A stretch of DNA of 58,065 bases from Cyanobacteria bacterium RYN_339 (GCA_028287685.1 JAQBPE010000028.1:1-58065); one strand, 5' to 3'; counted from the first letter of the stretch, positions 22,795 through 32,052 are shown. Notes: a model not told the origin generated them from the letters alone. Translations and numbers: made by a program.

Positions 22795-24762
22795 TCAGAG
22801 CGAGCCCTGGATCTGGTTCTGGTCGGCGTCGCTCGACGTGATCGCGTTGCCCGCGGGGTCCGCCAGGCCTTCGACGCGGGCCTTCAACTCCACCATGCTG
22901 GAGCTGAAGATGGAGTTCCGGCCGATCACGTAGACGAAGAGTGTCTTGGGGTTGCGCGGATCCGCTTGCAAGAGGAACTTGCCCGTCTGGCCACCGCCCT
23001 CGGCGGTGTTCACGGCCGTGCCGTAGGCCACCACGCTGGCATCGCCCGCGCCCGGATCGAGCGAGAACTCCCGCTCGATCTGGCTGCCGGTGCCGAAAAT
23101 CGACGCCGTCCCCGGGGAGAAGATCAGCTGCCCGCTCCCCTTGAGGTTCACGTTCTTCGTGCCGCCGGCGCGATCGCTCACGGCGAACGAAATCCCACGT
23201 AAGACCTCGCCGGTCCGGATGCCGGCGGCGACGTGGCCACCCGAGCGGCCGTTGAAGGCGGCGATCGGGGCGTCGAACGTGAGCTCGAAGCGCGAGCTGG
23301 CGCCCAGGTTCTTGGTATACGCCACGGAGACCAGCACGGGATCGTCCGTATCCACGGCCGCGGAGAACAGCGCCGCCGCCTGGTGGGTCTGGATCCAACG
23401 ATCGGCCCCGTTTAGGGGGGTGTTCACGGACAGATCCGGTTGGCGCACGGTGGCCTGGATCAGGTAGCCCAGCGCGGGGTAGCTGGTCCAACTGCCCATC
23501 GCGTTCAAGCCGAGCTGGTTGTTGTCCTTGTCGACGATGCGGTCGGCGTTCGAGGTGCACACCAGGCCCACCTGGTACTTCGCGTAGTTCGTCCGGTCCG
23601 CGATCAGGGGCGCGTTGAACGTCAGCGTCGCCACCGTGTTGTCGGCGTTCCAGGTCACGGTGGCGCGCGTGGTGGAGTCGTCCAGGAAGAGGGTGCCCTT
23701 CTTGATGCTGTAGTCCCAAGGCAGGCCGTTGCCGTTCAGGGCGCCGCCAGGGTGGTTGGGGGCGCCGGCGCTGTAGCCGTTGGGGTTGGGGTCCACGGGG
23801 CGATCGAGGTCGCTGTTGGCCTGGCCCGGCATGATCTTACGGTCCTTGAGGTTGAGGTAGTACGCCCCGGCCTGGCTGTTGTCGTTGTCCGGCGCCGCGT
23901 AGGTGTTGGCCGGGAAGAGCCGGATCGCATCCTCGAACCGGCGCCGGTTGACGTCGTCCAGCGCCTCGCTCAGCGTCAGGCGGTAGCTGACGCTGCTCAC
24001 GTCGACGTTGCTGCTGTCGTAAGCGGGCTCGACGGCGGTGATCTCCGGGTACTTCGAGATGAAGTAGGCCTGACCGCCGTCCAGCCCCGCGCCACCGAAG
24101 TTCACTTCGTTCGGCTGGCTGGCCTGGGTCTGGAAAGAGCCGACACGGCGGCGGCTGGTCCAGCCGTCCTTGGAGACCACCAGCTCGATGTTCGCGCCCT
24201 CCGGCACGTTGTTCACGACGTACGACCCGGCCGACGTGGTGGTGGAGGCCACGTACGGCACCGAGGCGTCCAGCGAGCGCATGACCATGACGGCCCCTTC
24301 CACGGTGGCACCGGTTTCGTCATACACGTTGCCGGAGACGATCGTGACCTTGCCGCCGAAGGTGGGCTGGGACGGGAAGGGCTTCGGCGTCTGGCTGGTG
24401 AAGGCGAAGGGCGTCGGCGTGGGCGCGGGCTTCACGGTGGGCGCCGGCGTAGGCGTGGCCGAGGCCGCCGGCGTGGGCGACGTCGTCTGGCTGCTGGCTT
24501 GGCCGCTCGCGGCCGGTGCCGGCGTGGCGGTAGCCGAGGCGCGGGGCTGCGGGCTGCCGGAACTTGGAGAAGGGCTGGTGGCGCTGTTCGTCGAGCGATC
24601 CGGCGTCGCGCTTGCAGCCGGCGAGGCCTTCGGGCTGGCCGATGCCGCCGGCTTGGGAGACTTCCCGGCCAACGTGACGGTGGTGCCGACGTCGCACCCG
24701 ATCATCGCGAGCGCCGCGGCCAGCGAGCAGGCCGGGGCCAGGTGTCGGGTTAGACGTGCCAT
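22795..24762 (-). CDS. Large lipoprotein with a low-complexity linker and CarboxypepD-reg-like domain
   Basis: The protein has 655 residues from ATG 24762, with GGAGG upstream. The lipobox is MIGC (residues 20–23). Residues about 30–130 are a Ser/Pro/Ala/Thr-rich linker. A beta-sandwich follows with '[20 protein letters not shown]', the pattern of carboxypeptidase-regulatory-like domains, then '[12 protein letters not shown]'. Residues about 230–655 contain Ig-like segments ('[17 protein letters not shown]', '[20 protein letters not shown]', '[16 protein letters not shown]'), similar to SbsA_Ig-type folds. It is probably a surface-exposed structural lipoprotein. It diverges from the next SPT-rich lipoprotein gene, sharing a 99-nt promoter region. 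Confidence 0.8.
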   Translation of the reverse strand: MARLTRHLAPACSLAAALAMIGCDVGTTVTLAGKSPKPAASASPKASPAASATPDRSTNSATSPSPSSGSPQPRASATATPAPAASGQASSQTTSPTPAASATPTPAPTVKPAPTPTPFAFTSQTPKPFPSQPTFGGKVTIVSGNVYDETGATVEGAVMVMRSLDASVPYVASTTTSAGSYVVNNVPEGANIELVVSKDGWTSRRRVGSFQTQASQPNEVNFGGAGLDGGQAYFISKYPEITAVEPAYDSSNVDVSSVSYRLTLSEALDDVNRRRFEDAIRLFPANTYAAPDNDNSQAGAYYLNLKDRKIMPGQANSDLDRPVDPNPNGYSAGAPNHPGGALNGNGLPWDYSIKKGTLFLDDSTTRATVTWNADNTVATLTFNAPLIADRTNYAKYQVGLVCTSNADRIVDKDNNQLGLNAMGSWTSYPALGYLIQATVRQPDLSVNTPLNGADRWIQTHQAAALFSAAVDTDDPVLVSVAYTKNLGASSRFELTFDAPIAAFNGRSGGHVAAGIRTGEVLRGISFAVSDRAGGTKNVNLKGSGQLIFSPGTASIFGTGSQIEREFSLDPGAGDASVVAYGTAVNTAEGGGQTGKFLLQADPRNPKTLFVYVIGRNSIFSSSMVELKARVEGLADPAGNAITSSDADQNQIQGSL

Positions 24763-24861
24763 GGACCCTCCGGGTTGATGGTGCGATGCCGTTCCGGAAA
24801 TATACCCAAGCGGGCGGGTATAGGATGGAGGCAGCGGGACCCGATCCGAGGGAGGCCGGTC

Positions 24862-25749
24862 GTGCGGATTCGACTTTCCCACTTGATGGTGCTTGCCGCC
24901 TTGCTCCAGGGCTGTCCGCTGGGTGCTGTCGAAGTGGCCATCAAGGATGCCAAGGCGTCGCCCCGGCCGTCTCCCCGGGCGACCGAGAGCGAAGCGCCGT
25001 CCCCGTCACCCGTCGCGTCGCCTTCGCCCACGCCTACGCCGACGCCCACGCCGGCGGCCACCGCGTCGCCATCGCCCTCCCCCTCGGCAACGCCGACCGC
25101 CACCCCGCTGCCCACCCCGTCCCCTTCACCCACCCCATCGCCGACGCCCACGCCGCCGCCACGGCCGTCGCCAATCCCCATCCCGGCGCCCGGTTACAGC
25201 ATCGTTTCGGGGGCCGCGCCGCCGGTGTTGTTCCCGTTCCGCACCGTCGGGTCCGGCTGGACCTATGATTTGTCGGTCAAGGCCGGCGCCTTCCCCCTCT
25301 CCGGCACCGTCGAGCTGGAAGTCGTCGAGGTCACCGCCGCGGCGGCCAAGCTCAAGGTGACGACGTCCTTGGACAGCTCGTTGTTCGGAGGCGGAAACCA
25401 GCCCAAGGTAGCGACCTTCACGGTTCCCGCCACGGCGTTGGATCCCTACGCCTTCTTTGGCTGCGGCACCCACGACCCCCAGGCGCAAATCGAGCTGCAC
25501 GGCCGCAAGGATATCGAGCTCGATCAGGGCACCTACCCGGCCACGCTCTACACGTTGACGGAGGTGGTCGACACCAAGCTCGACATTGTCGCGCAGGCGG
25601 TCGCCGGCGACGGCACGATGCTGCTGCGGCAGATCCAGAGCGATGCGCCGCTGGACCTGGACGGTGCGTTGCCGATTCCGCCCGGCGTCCAGTTGGGTGC
25701 GACCATCACGGGTTGGAAGCTGAAAGCCATCAAGCCGCCAAAGCTGTGA
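24862..25749 (+). CDS. Lipoprotein with a long Ser/Pro/Thr linker
   Basis: The protein has 295 residues from GTG 24862, with GGAGG 7 nt upstream. The lipobox is LLQGC. Residues about 30–110 consist almost entirely of Ser-Pro and Thr-Pro pairs, a flexible spacer. The C-terminal ~180 residues form a beta-rich domain ('[20 protein letters not shown]', '[14 protein letters not shown]', '[20 protein letters not shown]') with a GCGTH segment; I see no family motif. The SPT linker resembles the one in the divergent neighbour, so both may project domains through a surface layer or peptidoglycan. The gene ends 3 nt before the convergent histidine kinase gene. Confidence 0.78.
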   Translation: MRIRLSHLMVLAALLQGCPLGAVEVAIKDAKASPRPSPRATESEAPSPSPVASPSPTPTPTPTPAATASPSPSPSATPTATPLPTPSPSPTPSPTPTPPPRPSPIPIPAPGYSIVSGAAPPVLFPFRTVGSGWTYDLSVKAGAFPLSGTVELEVVEVTAAAAKLKVTTSLDSSLFGGGNQPKVATFTVPATALDPYAFFGCGTHDPQAQIELHGRKDIELDQGTYPATLYTLTEVVDTKLDIVAQAVAGDGTMLLRQIQSDAPLDLDGALPIPPGVQLGATITGWKLKAIKPPKL

Positions 25750-25752
25750 TGG

Positions 25753-27351
25753 CTACTGGCCGCGCGCTCGCCGTCCGGCCGACTTGCCGGTCTCCAGCAT
25801 CTCGACGCCGACCGCGCCTTCGACCGTGGTCGCGGGCAGGCGCACCAGGAAGGTCGAGCCTACGCCGTCCTGGCTGGTCACGCTGATCCGGCCGCCGTGG
25901 CGTTCCACCAGGCTCTTGGTGATGAACAGCCCCAGGCCGGAGCCGCTGCTTTGCTGTTCGTTGACGCGGAAGAAGCGGCCGAACAGGCGCGGCAGGGCGG
26001 CTTCCGGGATGCCCATGCCCTGGTCCGCGACCGTGAACTCCCACTCGCTCTTGAGCTTCTGGGCCTTCACCGTCACCTCGCCGCCGGCGGGCGAGTACTT
26101 CACGGCGTTGCCCACCAGGTTGACGAGGATCTGCACGATGCGGTCGCGGTCCGCCACCATCGTGCCGGAGGGCGGCGTGATCTCGACCTTGATCGTGTGG
26201 GTATCGCGGTAGCGCATGCGGAAGGGCCGGACGGCCTGTTCCACCATCTTCGCCACGCTGAACTTCTCCAAGTGCAGGCTCAGCAGGCCGCTCTGGATCT
26301 TGCTGAGGTCGAGCAGGTCCGTGATCATGCGGCCCAGCCGGCGGCACTCGTCCAGGATCAGGTCGAAGATCGGGATCACTTCGGTGCGCGGCAGCTCGTG
26401 GTTGCGCACCAGCTCCACGAAGCCGCTGATGGTCGTCAGCGGCGTCTTCAGCTCGTGGCTCACGGTGGCGATGAAGTCGTCCTTCAAGCGCTCTAGCTGG
26501 GCTTCCACGGTGGCGTCCCGGACGTTGATCACGCCGCCCATGATCTTGCCGTTCTCTTCGATGGCGGCCAGGCCCACCGTCACGGGCATGTCGACGCCGT
26601 CGGGTTGCTTGAGGTAGGCGGGGCAGCCGGTGGTGACGAAGGGCTCGCCGCCCGCCATGGCGTCCATGAAGCTTTCCATCATCTGCCCGGCGTCGATGGT
26701 GGGGTGGGCGCGTGGCCCGATCAAGTGGCTCCAACGCAGGCCGTAGAGCTCGTAGGAGGGCACCTGGCAGACGCGCTTGAAGGTCTCGTTGAAGGTCGAG
26801 ATGTATCCCCGCACGTCGACCACCAGCAGGCCATCCACCATCGAGGAGTGGACGGCTTCCAGCTCTGCTCGCCGGGCGCTGGTGCGGCGGCTCTCCTCGC
26901 GGCTCTCGATCTGGATGGCCAAAGCCAGGCAAATCAGCTGGAGGGTGTCGCGCTCCTCCTCGTCGAACGGCAGCCGCTCGGGGCCGCGGATCAAGAAAAT
27001 CCCGCCGATCTGGCGCTCGCCCACGGTCAACGGCGCGCCGATCACCCCGCCGGGGTACCCCGCGGCGTTCGGCGGCACGAGGGTGGCGCGGTGGTAGCGG
27101 AAGACCTCCGCGTAGGTGATGTCCATGAAGGCGGCGGGGAGTTGCTCCTCGTCCCACGTGTCGCCAATCTGGGCGGCCAGCCGCAAGGTGGTGGGGTCCT
27201 CCGCCCGGAGGATCATGCCGCCGGTGGCCCCGAGGTGCTCGGCGATCAGTTCCAGCGCCTGCGTGAGGCCGGACCCGGTCTCCCGGGTCTTGCCAATCTC
27301 CGCGGCGACCGAAGCAAGCAAAGAATGAAGCTGGGCGCTGGTCAGGGGCAT
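25753..27351 (-). CDS. Soluble GAF-PAS sensor histidine kinase
   Basis: The protein has 532 residues and no membrane helix, so it is cytosolic. Domain order: GAF-like (about 15–150), PAS (about 165–285), HisKA with the phospho-accepting His 299 in 'FIATVSHELKTPLTTISGFV', then HATPase with the N-box 'QILVNLVGNAVKYSPAG', G1 'VADQGMGIPEAAL' and G2 'GSGLGLFITKSLVERHGG'. The GAF domain may bind a small ligand and the PAS may sense redox or light. No response regulator is adjacent, so its partner is elsewhere. The small membrane-protein gene at 27375 lies upstream on the same strand after 23 nt, so the two may be co-transcribed. Confidence 0.9.
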   Translation of the reverse strand: MPLTSAQLHSLLASVAAEIGKTRETGSGLTQALELIAEHLGATGGMILRAEDPTTLRLAAQIGDTWDEEQLPAAFMDITYAEVFRYHRATLVPPNAAGYPGGVIGAPLTVGERQIGGIFLIRGPERLPFDEEERDTLQLICLALAIQIESREESRRTSARRAELEAVHSSMVDGLLVVDVRGYISTFNETFKRVCQVPSYELYGLRWSHLIGPRAHPTIDAGQMMESFMDAMAGGEPFVTTGCPAYLKQPDGVDMPVTVGLAAIEENGKIMGGVINVRDATVEAQLERLKDDFIATVSHELKTPLTTISGFVELVRNHELPRTEVIPIFDLILDECRRLGRMITDLLDLSKIQSGLLSLHLEKFSVAKMVEQAVRPFRMRYRDTHTIKVEITPPSGTMVADRDRIVQILVNLVGNAVKYSPAGGEVTVKAQKLKSEWEFTVADQGMGIPEAALPRLFGRFFRVNEQQSSGSGLGLFITKSLVERHGGRISVTSQDGVGSTFLVRLPATTVEGAVGVEMLETGKSAGRRARGQ

Positions 27352-27374
27352 CCTACTAACCCCTATACCCGGGT

Positions 27375-27560
27375 TTAGAATAGACCCCGGAACAAGAACA
27401 GCGCCACGGTCCCGGCCCCCAGCACCATGGTGATGAAGACCTTGTTCACCATCTGGCCGCGCGAGATGTCTGCGCGGTGGTAAGCCTCCCAGGCCTTGGT
27501 GTTGCGGTATGCGCTGTAGAGTGTGACGGCGGCGGTAACGCCGGCGGCGGTGGCAAGCAT
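27375..27560 (-). CDS. Small membrane protein
   Basis: The protein has 61 residues from ATG 27560, with GAGGAG upstream. It has a hydrophobic N-terminal segment (1–16), a polar middle (AYRNTKAWEAYHRADISRGQ) and a C-terminal membrane helix (VFITMVLGAGTVALFLFRGL). I recognise no family. It lies just upstream of the GAF-PAS kinase gene on the same strand and back to back with the rplI operon. The clear ribosome binding site supports it as a real gene. Confidence 0.65.
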   Translation of the reverse strand: MLATAAGVTAAVTLYSAYRNTKAWEAYHRADISRGQMVNKVFITMVLGAGTVALFLFRGLF

Positions 27561-27585
27561 GGGTAAGTCTCCTCGGCCCTTATTC

Positions 27586-27594
27586 TGCTATAAT
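27586..27594 (+). promoter_or_regulatory. Extended −10 promoter of the rplI–dnaB operon
   Basis: TGCTATAAT is a perfect extended −10 element, with no good −35. Transcription would start near 27601, about 22 nt before the rplI ATG, leaving room for AAGGAGG at 27609–27615. Confidence 0.75.
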
Positions 27595-27622
27595 TTCGCG
27601 GATTTTAGAAGGAGGCCAACCG

Positions 27623-28069
27623 ATGAAGGTTATTCTGAACAACGACGTCAAAGATTTAGGCAAGTCGGGGGCCTTGGTAGACGTCTCGGAAGGCTATGCC
27701 CGCAACTTCCTGTTCCCGCGCAAGATGGCCCAAGAAGCCACGCCCGCGGCCATGAAGCAGTATGAGGAGCGCCGCAAGGCAGACATCCGCAAGGAGGAGC
27801 GCGTGCTGGCCGCGGCGCAGGAGCTCGCCAAGGAGCTCGAGGTGGCCAAGGTGGTCCTGAAGGCCAAGAGCGGCGAGGGCGGCAAGCTGTACGGCACGAT
27901 CACCACCAAGGAGATCGCGGCGGCCGTCGAGAAGCAGACCCAGCACGAGATCGACAAGCGGAAGATCGAGCTGGGCGAGCCGATCAAGGCCTTGGGGACC
28001 TTCAACTTCACGGTGAAGCTGCACCCGAAGGTTCAAGCGGCCATGAAGATCATCGTCACGGAGGAATGA
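27623..28069 (+). CDS. rplI: Large ribosomal subunit protein bL9
   Basis: The protein has 148 residues. The N-domain 'MKVILNNDVKDLGKSGALVD' and 'VSEGYARNFLFPRKMA' is the bL9 signature, followed by the long connecting helix (about 40–75) and the C-domain ('KLYGTITTKEIAAAVEKQ', 'GTFNFTVKLHPKVQA'). Length and domain order are normal. The ribosome binding site is AAGGAGG. It is the first gene of an operon with an unknown small gene (ATGA overlap) and dnaB, a common bacterial arrangement. Confidence 0.98.
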   Translation: MKVILNNDVKDLGKSGALVDVSEGYARNFLFPRKMAQEATPAAMKQYEERRKADIRKEERVLAAAQELAKELEVAKVVLKAKSGEGGKLYGTITTKEIAAAVEKQTQHEIDKRKIELGEPIKALGTFNFTVKLHPKVQAAMKIIVTEE

Positions 28070-28344
28070 CCCCCCTGCTGGGACGCCGCTTCCAGGCTGC
28101 GGCCGCGGCGTCCCAACACCTCACGCTCCGGTTCGCGGACGGCGGCGCCGTCCGGATTTGGGCCGGCCCCGACGCGCTGGACGACCACTTCTTCGGGCCC
28201 GAGAACTGGGACGCGTGGCTCAACGCGCCTGCCAATCCGCCGCCCCGCTTCCTGCTGGAGCGCCTCACGCTCGCCTTCGACACCGGCGTTAGCGTCGTGG
28301 TGGCGCTGAAGGCTGCTTGCGTGCTGACGCTAGATCCCGTGTAA
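28066..28344 (+). CDS. Conserved-position small protein between rplI and dnaB
   Basis: The protein has 92 residues and its ATG overlaps the rplI stop as ATGA. It has no signal peptide, membrane helix or known motif: it begins TPLLGRRFQAAAAASQHLTL and includes 'VRIWAGPDALDDHFFGPENW' and 'RFLLERLTLAFDTGVSVVV'. Tight coupling to ribosomal protein and replication genes argues it is expressed. I do not recognise the family. It ends 7 nt before the dnaB start. Confidence 0.6.
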   Translation: MTPLLGRRFQAAAAASQHLTLRFADGGAVRIWAGPDALDDHFFGPENWDAWLNAPANPPPRFLLERLTLAFDTGVSVVVALKAACVLTLDPV

Positions 28345-28351
28345 TGGCGGT

Positions 28352-30994
28352 GTGAAGGACGTCATCGAAAGGGTACCCCCCCACAACCTCGAAGCAGAGC
28401 AGGCCGTGCTGGCCGCCATGTTGGTGGATCGCGAGGCGATCGCCCGCGTGATGGAGGCCCTGGATCCGCTCAGCTTCTACCGCCAGTCCCACGCGACGAT
28501 CTTCGAGACGATGTTGGGCCTGTTCGAGCGCGGCGAGCCCGTCGACCTGATCACCCTGCGCGACGCCCTGGGCAGCGCGGCCAAGCTGGAGGAAGTCGGC
28601 GGCTACGGCTACCTGCTCGATCTCGCGAGTTCCATCCCGACGACGGCCCACGCGGAGTACTACGCCAAGATCGTCTCCGACAAGGCCATGCTGCGCGCCT
28701 TGATCCGCGCCGGCTCCGAGATCGTCGCCTCGGCGTTCAACGAGGACAAAGAAGTCGACGACGTCATGGACGCCGCCGAGCGCCTGATCCTCGAAATTGG
28801 CCAAAAGCGTGCCTCCGGCGCCATGACCCCGATCAAGGAGGTCATCCACGACGCCTTCGAGACGATTGAAGCCCGCTATGCCGACAAGGATTCCCTGTTG
28901 GGTGCCACGACGGGCTTCTACGATCTCGACCATATGCTCAGCGGATTCCAGCCGTCGGATTTGCTAATTCTGGCTGCGAGACCGGCCATGGGAAAGACGT
29001 CCCTTGCATTGAATTTCTGCCGAAATGTGGCGGTCGAAGAGAAAAAACCCGTTCTCATCTATTCGCTCGAGATGTCAAAGGAACAGTTGGTTCAGCGTTT
29101 GCTCTGTGCCGAAGCCACCATTGATAGTCATCGACTGCGCACCGGGTATTTGGCGGAGCAAGACTGGAGCAAGCTCACCAACGCCATCGGCGTGCTCTCC
29201 GAAGCCCCGATCTTCATCGACGATACGGCGAGCATCTCCGTCAACGAGCTACGCCTGAAGGCCCGCCGCATCCGCGCGGAGCACGGCGAGCTGGGACTGA
29301 TCATGGTGGACTACCTCCAGTTGATGACCTCCGGCCAGAGCAGCAAGGGCGACAACCGCACCGCGGAAATGGGCGCCATCTCCCGCGGCCTCAAGCAGAT
29401 CGCCCGCGAGATGCAAGCTCCCGTCATGGCACTATCGCAACTTAGTCGTGCGGTGGAAAGCCGCACCGATAAACGACCTATGCTTAGTGACCTGCGTGAG
29501 AGTGGTTGCTTGACCGGCGAGTCCCAAGTATTCTTGCCGGATGAGGGGCGCTACGAGCGCATTGACGCCCTCATGGGCACTTCGGGGTTCCGCGTGCTGG
29601 CCCTGGATCCGGCAACTTGGCGGATGGAGCCGCGTGAAGTCCTCAACGCGTTCCCAACGGGTCGGAAGCAAGTCTTCCGTCTCACGACCCGCCTCGGACG
29701 CACGATCCGTGCCACCGGCAACCACAAGTTCCTGTCGTTCGATGGTTGGCAGCGACTCGACGCGTTGCAAGCGGGTGACCGCCTGGCTTTGCCGCGGCGG
29801 CTTCCGTCGCCAACCGAGGTAACGATGGCGGATGCCGAGTTGGCCTTGCTGGGCCACTTGATCGGGGATGGCTGCACCTTGCCGCGCCAGCCGATCCACT
29901 ACACGACAATCGATTTGGGCCTCGCCGAGGAGGTTATCGCGTTGGCCGGCAAGCTCTTCGGGGATGGCATCGTTGGTCGAATCGAGGAAACAAGCACCTG
30001 CCTGCAGGTTTACCTTGCGGCCCGAGAGCATCTGACGCATGGCAAGCGGAACCCCATCGCTGCTTGGCTAGATGAATTGGGCGTGTTTGGGCTGCGCTCC
30101 CCCGAGAAGCGTGTCCCGCAGAAGGTGTTCCAGCAGCCAGCAGCGGGCATTGCCTTGTTCCTGCGCCACCTCTGGTCCACGGACGGCTGCATCCACATGA
30201 GCGCGGGCTCGAAGCACTACGCTAACGTCTACTACGCGTCCAGTAGCCAAGAACTGGCACGGCATGTCCAGGCCCTCTTGCTGAGGCTAGATGTCAACGC
30301 GACGCTGAGGCGGGTCCCGCAAGGCGACAAGGGTCTGGATCAGTTCCAGGTCTGGGTATCCGGTCGAGAGGAGATCCTGCGGTTCCTGGATCGCGTTGGG
30401 GGCTTGGGCGCCAACAAGTCGTTGCACGAGGCGGCTATGCGGAGTTACTTGTCGGAACGTCAGCCTAATACGAACCGTGACGTAATCCCCAAGCAGGCTT
30501 GGGGCACGATCGTGAAGCCGGCCAGAGCTGCCGCCGGGCTGACGGAGCGGACGTTCCAGGAGGCCATTGGCACCGCGTATTGCGGTACGACACTTTATAA
30601 GGCGAACATGAGCCGCGACCGCGCACTGCGGGTTGCGGACGTGCTCGGAAGCGAGGAGTTGGCCCGCTTGGCGGCCAGCGACATTTATTGGGATGAAATC
30701 GCGAGCATCGAGCCCGACGGCGAAGAAGAGGTCTACGATCTGACGGTCGACGGGCTCTACAACTTCGTTGCCAACGATATCGTGGTCCACAACTCGATCG
30801 AGCAAGACGCGGATATCGTGATGTTCATCTACCGCGACGACTACTACAACCCGGACTCCGACAAGAAGTCCACCGCCGAAATCATCGTCGCGAAGCATCG
30901 TAACGGGCCCGTGGGGCAGATCGACCTGTACTTCGAGAAGAACCTCACCAAGTTCCAATCCATCACCAACCGGTCCTTCAACGGTCCACCCTAA
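28352..30994 (+). CDS. dnaB: Replicative DNA helicase DnaB with in-frame intein
   Basis: The translation product has 880 residues; removal of the intein (386–814) leaves 451, the normal DnaB length. The N-domain 'VPPHNLEAEQAVLAAMLVD' begins at about residue 8. The RecA-like domain has Walker A 'AARPAMGKTSLALN' (208–221), Walker B 'ELGLIMVDYLQLM' and 'PVMALSQLSRAVESRTDKRP'. The intein splits 'SDLRESG' from 'SIEQDADIVMFIYRDD', the same site as the Synechocystis DnaB intein. The start is GTG 28352 with a weak GGCGG site, probably coupled to the gene upstream. DnaB unwinds DNA at the replication fork, so the intein must splice for cell growth. Codon use in parts of the N-extein is unlike the rest. 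Confidence 0.96.
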   Translation: MKDVIERVPPHNLEAEQAVLAAMLVDREAIARVMEALDPLSFYRQSHATIFETMLGLFERGEPVDLITLRDALGSAAKLEEVGGYGYLLDLASSIPTTAHAEYYAKIVSDKAMLRALIRAGSEIVASAFNEDKEVDDVMDAAERLILEIGQKRASGAMTPIKEVIHDAFETIEARYADKDSLLGATTGFYDLDHMLSGFQPSDLLILAARPAMGKTSLALNFCRNVAVEEKKPVLIYSLEMSKEQLVQRLLCAEATIDSHRLRTGYLAEQDWSKLTNAIGVLSEAPIFIDDTASISVNELRLKARRIRAEHGELGLIMVDYLQLMTSGQSSKGDNRTAEMGAISRGLKQIAREMQAPVMALSQLSRAVESRTDKRPMLSDLRESGCLTGESQVFLPDEGRYERIDALMGTSGFRVLALDPATWRMEPREVLNAFPTGRKQVFRLTTRLGRTIRATGNHKFLSFDGWQRLDALQAGDRLALPRRLPSPTEVTMADAELALLGHLIGDGCTLPRQPIHYTTIDLGLAEEVIALAGKLFGDGIVGRIEETSTCLQVYLAAREHLTHGKRNPIAAWLDELGVFGLRSPEKRVPQKVFQQPAAGIALFLRHLWSTDGCIHMSAGSKHYANVYYASSSQELARHVQALLLRLDVNATLRRVPQGDKGLDQFQVWVSGREEILRFLDRVGGLGANKSLHEAAMRSYLSERQPNTNRDVIPKQAWGTIVKPARAAAGLTERTFQEAIGTAYCGTTLYKANMSRDRALRVADVLGSEELARLAASDIYWDEIASIEPDGEEEVYDLTVDGLYNFVANDIVVHNSIEQDADIVMFIYRDDYYNPDSDKKSTAEIIVAKHRNGPVGQIDLYFEKNLTKFQSITNRSFNGPP
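29507..30793 (+). mobile_element. DnaB intein with LAGLIDADG homing endonuclease domain
   Basis: The intein has 429 residues. It starts with Cys in 'CLTGESQVFLPDEG' (splicing block A) and has an 'ATGNHKFLSFDGWQRL' block B with the Thr and His of TxxH type. It ends in 'EVYDLTVDGLYNFVANDIVV' followed by HN, with Ser +1 in the extein, so all residues expected for class 1 splicing are there. A DOD-type endonuclease lies between: 'LALLGHLIGDGCTLP' and 'LFLRHLWSTDGCIHMS' are the two LAGLIDADG blocks (C and E). Both end in GDG or TDG, with the catalytic acidic residues kept, so the homing enzyme may be active. Confidence 0.94.
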
Positions 30995-31063
30995 CCGGCA
31001 ACCTCTTGTTCACCACGCCCCTGCGCCTGCCGTGGGGGTTTTTGGTAGGCGGAAAAGCAAGGG

Positions 31064-31093
31064 TTGACCCGCTCGCTTTGTATTTGTTAACGT
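31064..31093 (+). promoter_or_regulatory. Possible promoter of the glycine-rich exported protein
   Basis: TTGACC (31064–31069) is followed after 18 nt by TAACGT (31088–31093), a TAnnnT-type −10 as at lexA and metK. The 5' leader would be about 100 nt. The stretch 30995–31195 holds no gene. Confidence 0.35.
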
Positions 31094-31195
31094 TGCTTCA
31101 CAAATCTTAAATAGCGATGTACAGGTGGGTGGGACGGTCGTCCTTCCCGTTTCGAAATACGTTGCAGGCAAATGAGGAAATTTGGGAGGTGCTCG

Positions 31196-32032
31196 ATGAT
31201 TAATGGTAAGTTTTTGGTCCTGAGTGCGGCGACCCTGGGTCTGATGACCGTTGCGCCGGCTGCCATGGCGGCGGACGAGATTATCATCACCCCCGGTGAA
31301 GCGACCGACAAGGCCGTGAAGTACCAGCCGGCTGCCCCGACGCGCCTCTTCGGCGTTGAAAAGGCCATCACGCTGGCTCCTGGTGAGAAGCGCTTCGGCG
31401 CCAACCTCCAGGTCGGCGGCCTGGGCACCAGCGCTGGTGCGGGCGTGGCGGGCGGCGTGAACGTCCGTGCCGACATGAACGTGTCGCCTGGCCTGGAAGC
31501 CGGCATCACGGCGACCGGCATCGGCGCCGGCGGCGGCGCGGGCAACCTGCTCGGCACCATCGGCCTGGACGGCAAGCTGGCGATGACGGAGTTCTCGGTC
31601 GGCGCGATGCCGGTCGAGGTCGCCGGGATGGCGACGCTGGGCGCGATGGCGGCCGGCGGCGGCATCGGGTCGGCCACGGTGGGCGTGGGCCTGCCGATGA
31701 CCGCGGCCATCACCAGCAACATCAACGCCACGGTGGCTCCGGGCCTGGCCTTCGGTTTCGGCTCGAACACCCTCGGTTCCACCAACTCGGTGGCGCCCGG
31801 CCTCGTGCCCGCCCTGGGCTTGGGTCTGGACGTCGGCCTGACCAAGAACCTTTCGGCGATGATTGACGGCAACGTCAACTACACCGGCGGCTTCGGTGGG
31901 GCGGGCAACCTGGGCCTCCGTTACGGCTTCACCGACAACCTGGCGGCGGACCTGTTCGTTGGCTACAACGGCAACCCGCTGACCAACGTCAATGCCGGCA
32001 CCGTCGGCCTCGGCGGCTACTACGCGTTCTAA
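31196..32032 (+). CDS. Exported glycine/alanine-rich protein, possibly an outer-membrane barrel
   Basis: The protein has 278 residues from ATG 31196, with GGGAGG 6 nt upstream. The signal peptide is cleaved after AMA (about residue 22). The mature protein has 'GEKRFGANLQVGGLGTSAGA', then repeated strands of alternating small and hydrophobic residues, and ends in 'NLAADLFVGYNGNP' and 'VGLGGYYAF', with a terminal aromatic residue like that of outer-membrane beta-barrels. Glycine- and alanine-rich strands and aromatic girdle residues near the end support a barrel, but this is not certain. Two terminator-like signals flank the gene, so it is probably transcribed alone. Confidence 0.7.
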   Translation: MINGKFLVLSAATLGLMTVAPAAMAADEIIITPGEATDKAVKYQPAAPTRLFGVEKAITLAPGEKRFGANLQVGGLGTSAGAGVAGGVNVRADMNVSPGLEAGITATGIGAGGGAGNLLGTIGLDGKLAMTEFSVGAMPVEVAGMATLGAMAAGGGIGSATVGVGLPMTAAITSNINATVAPGLAFGFGSNTLGSTNSVAPGLVPALGLGLDVGLTKNLSAMIDGNVNYTGGFGGAGNLGLRYGFTDNLAADLFVGYNGNPLTNVNAGTVGLGGYYAF

Positions 32033-32052
32033 GCGCGCCTGCAGCGGTAACG

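Noticed and set aside
31005-31046. Possible terminator after dnaB
   Set aside because: The arms around 'gcccctgcgcctgccgtgggg' pair poorly although TTTTT follows; not strong enough to call.
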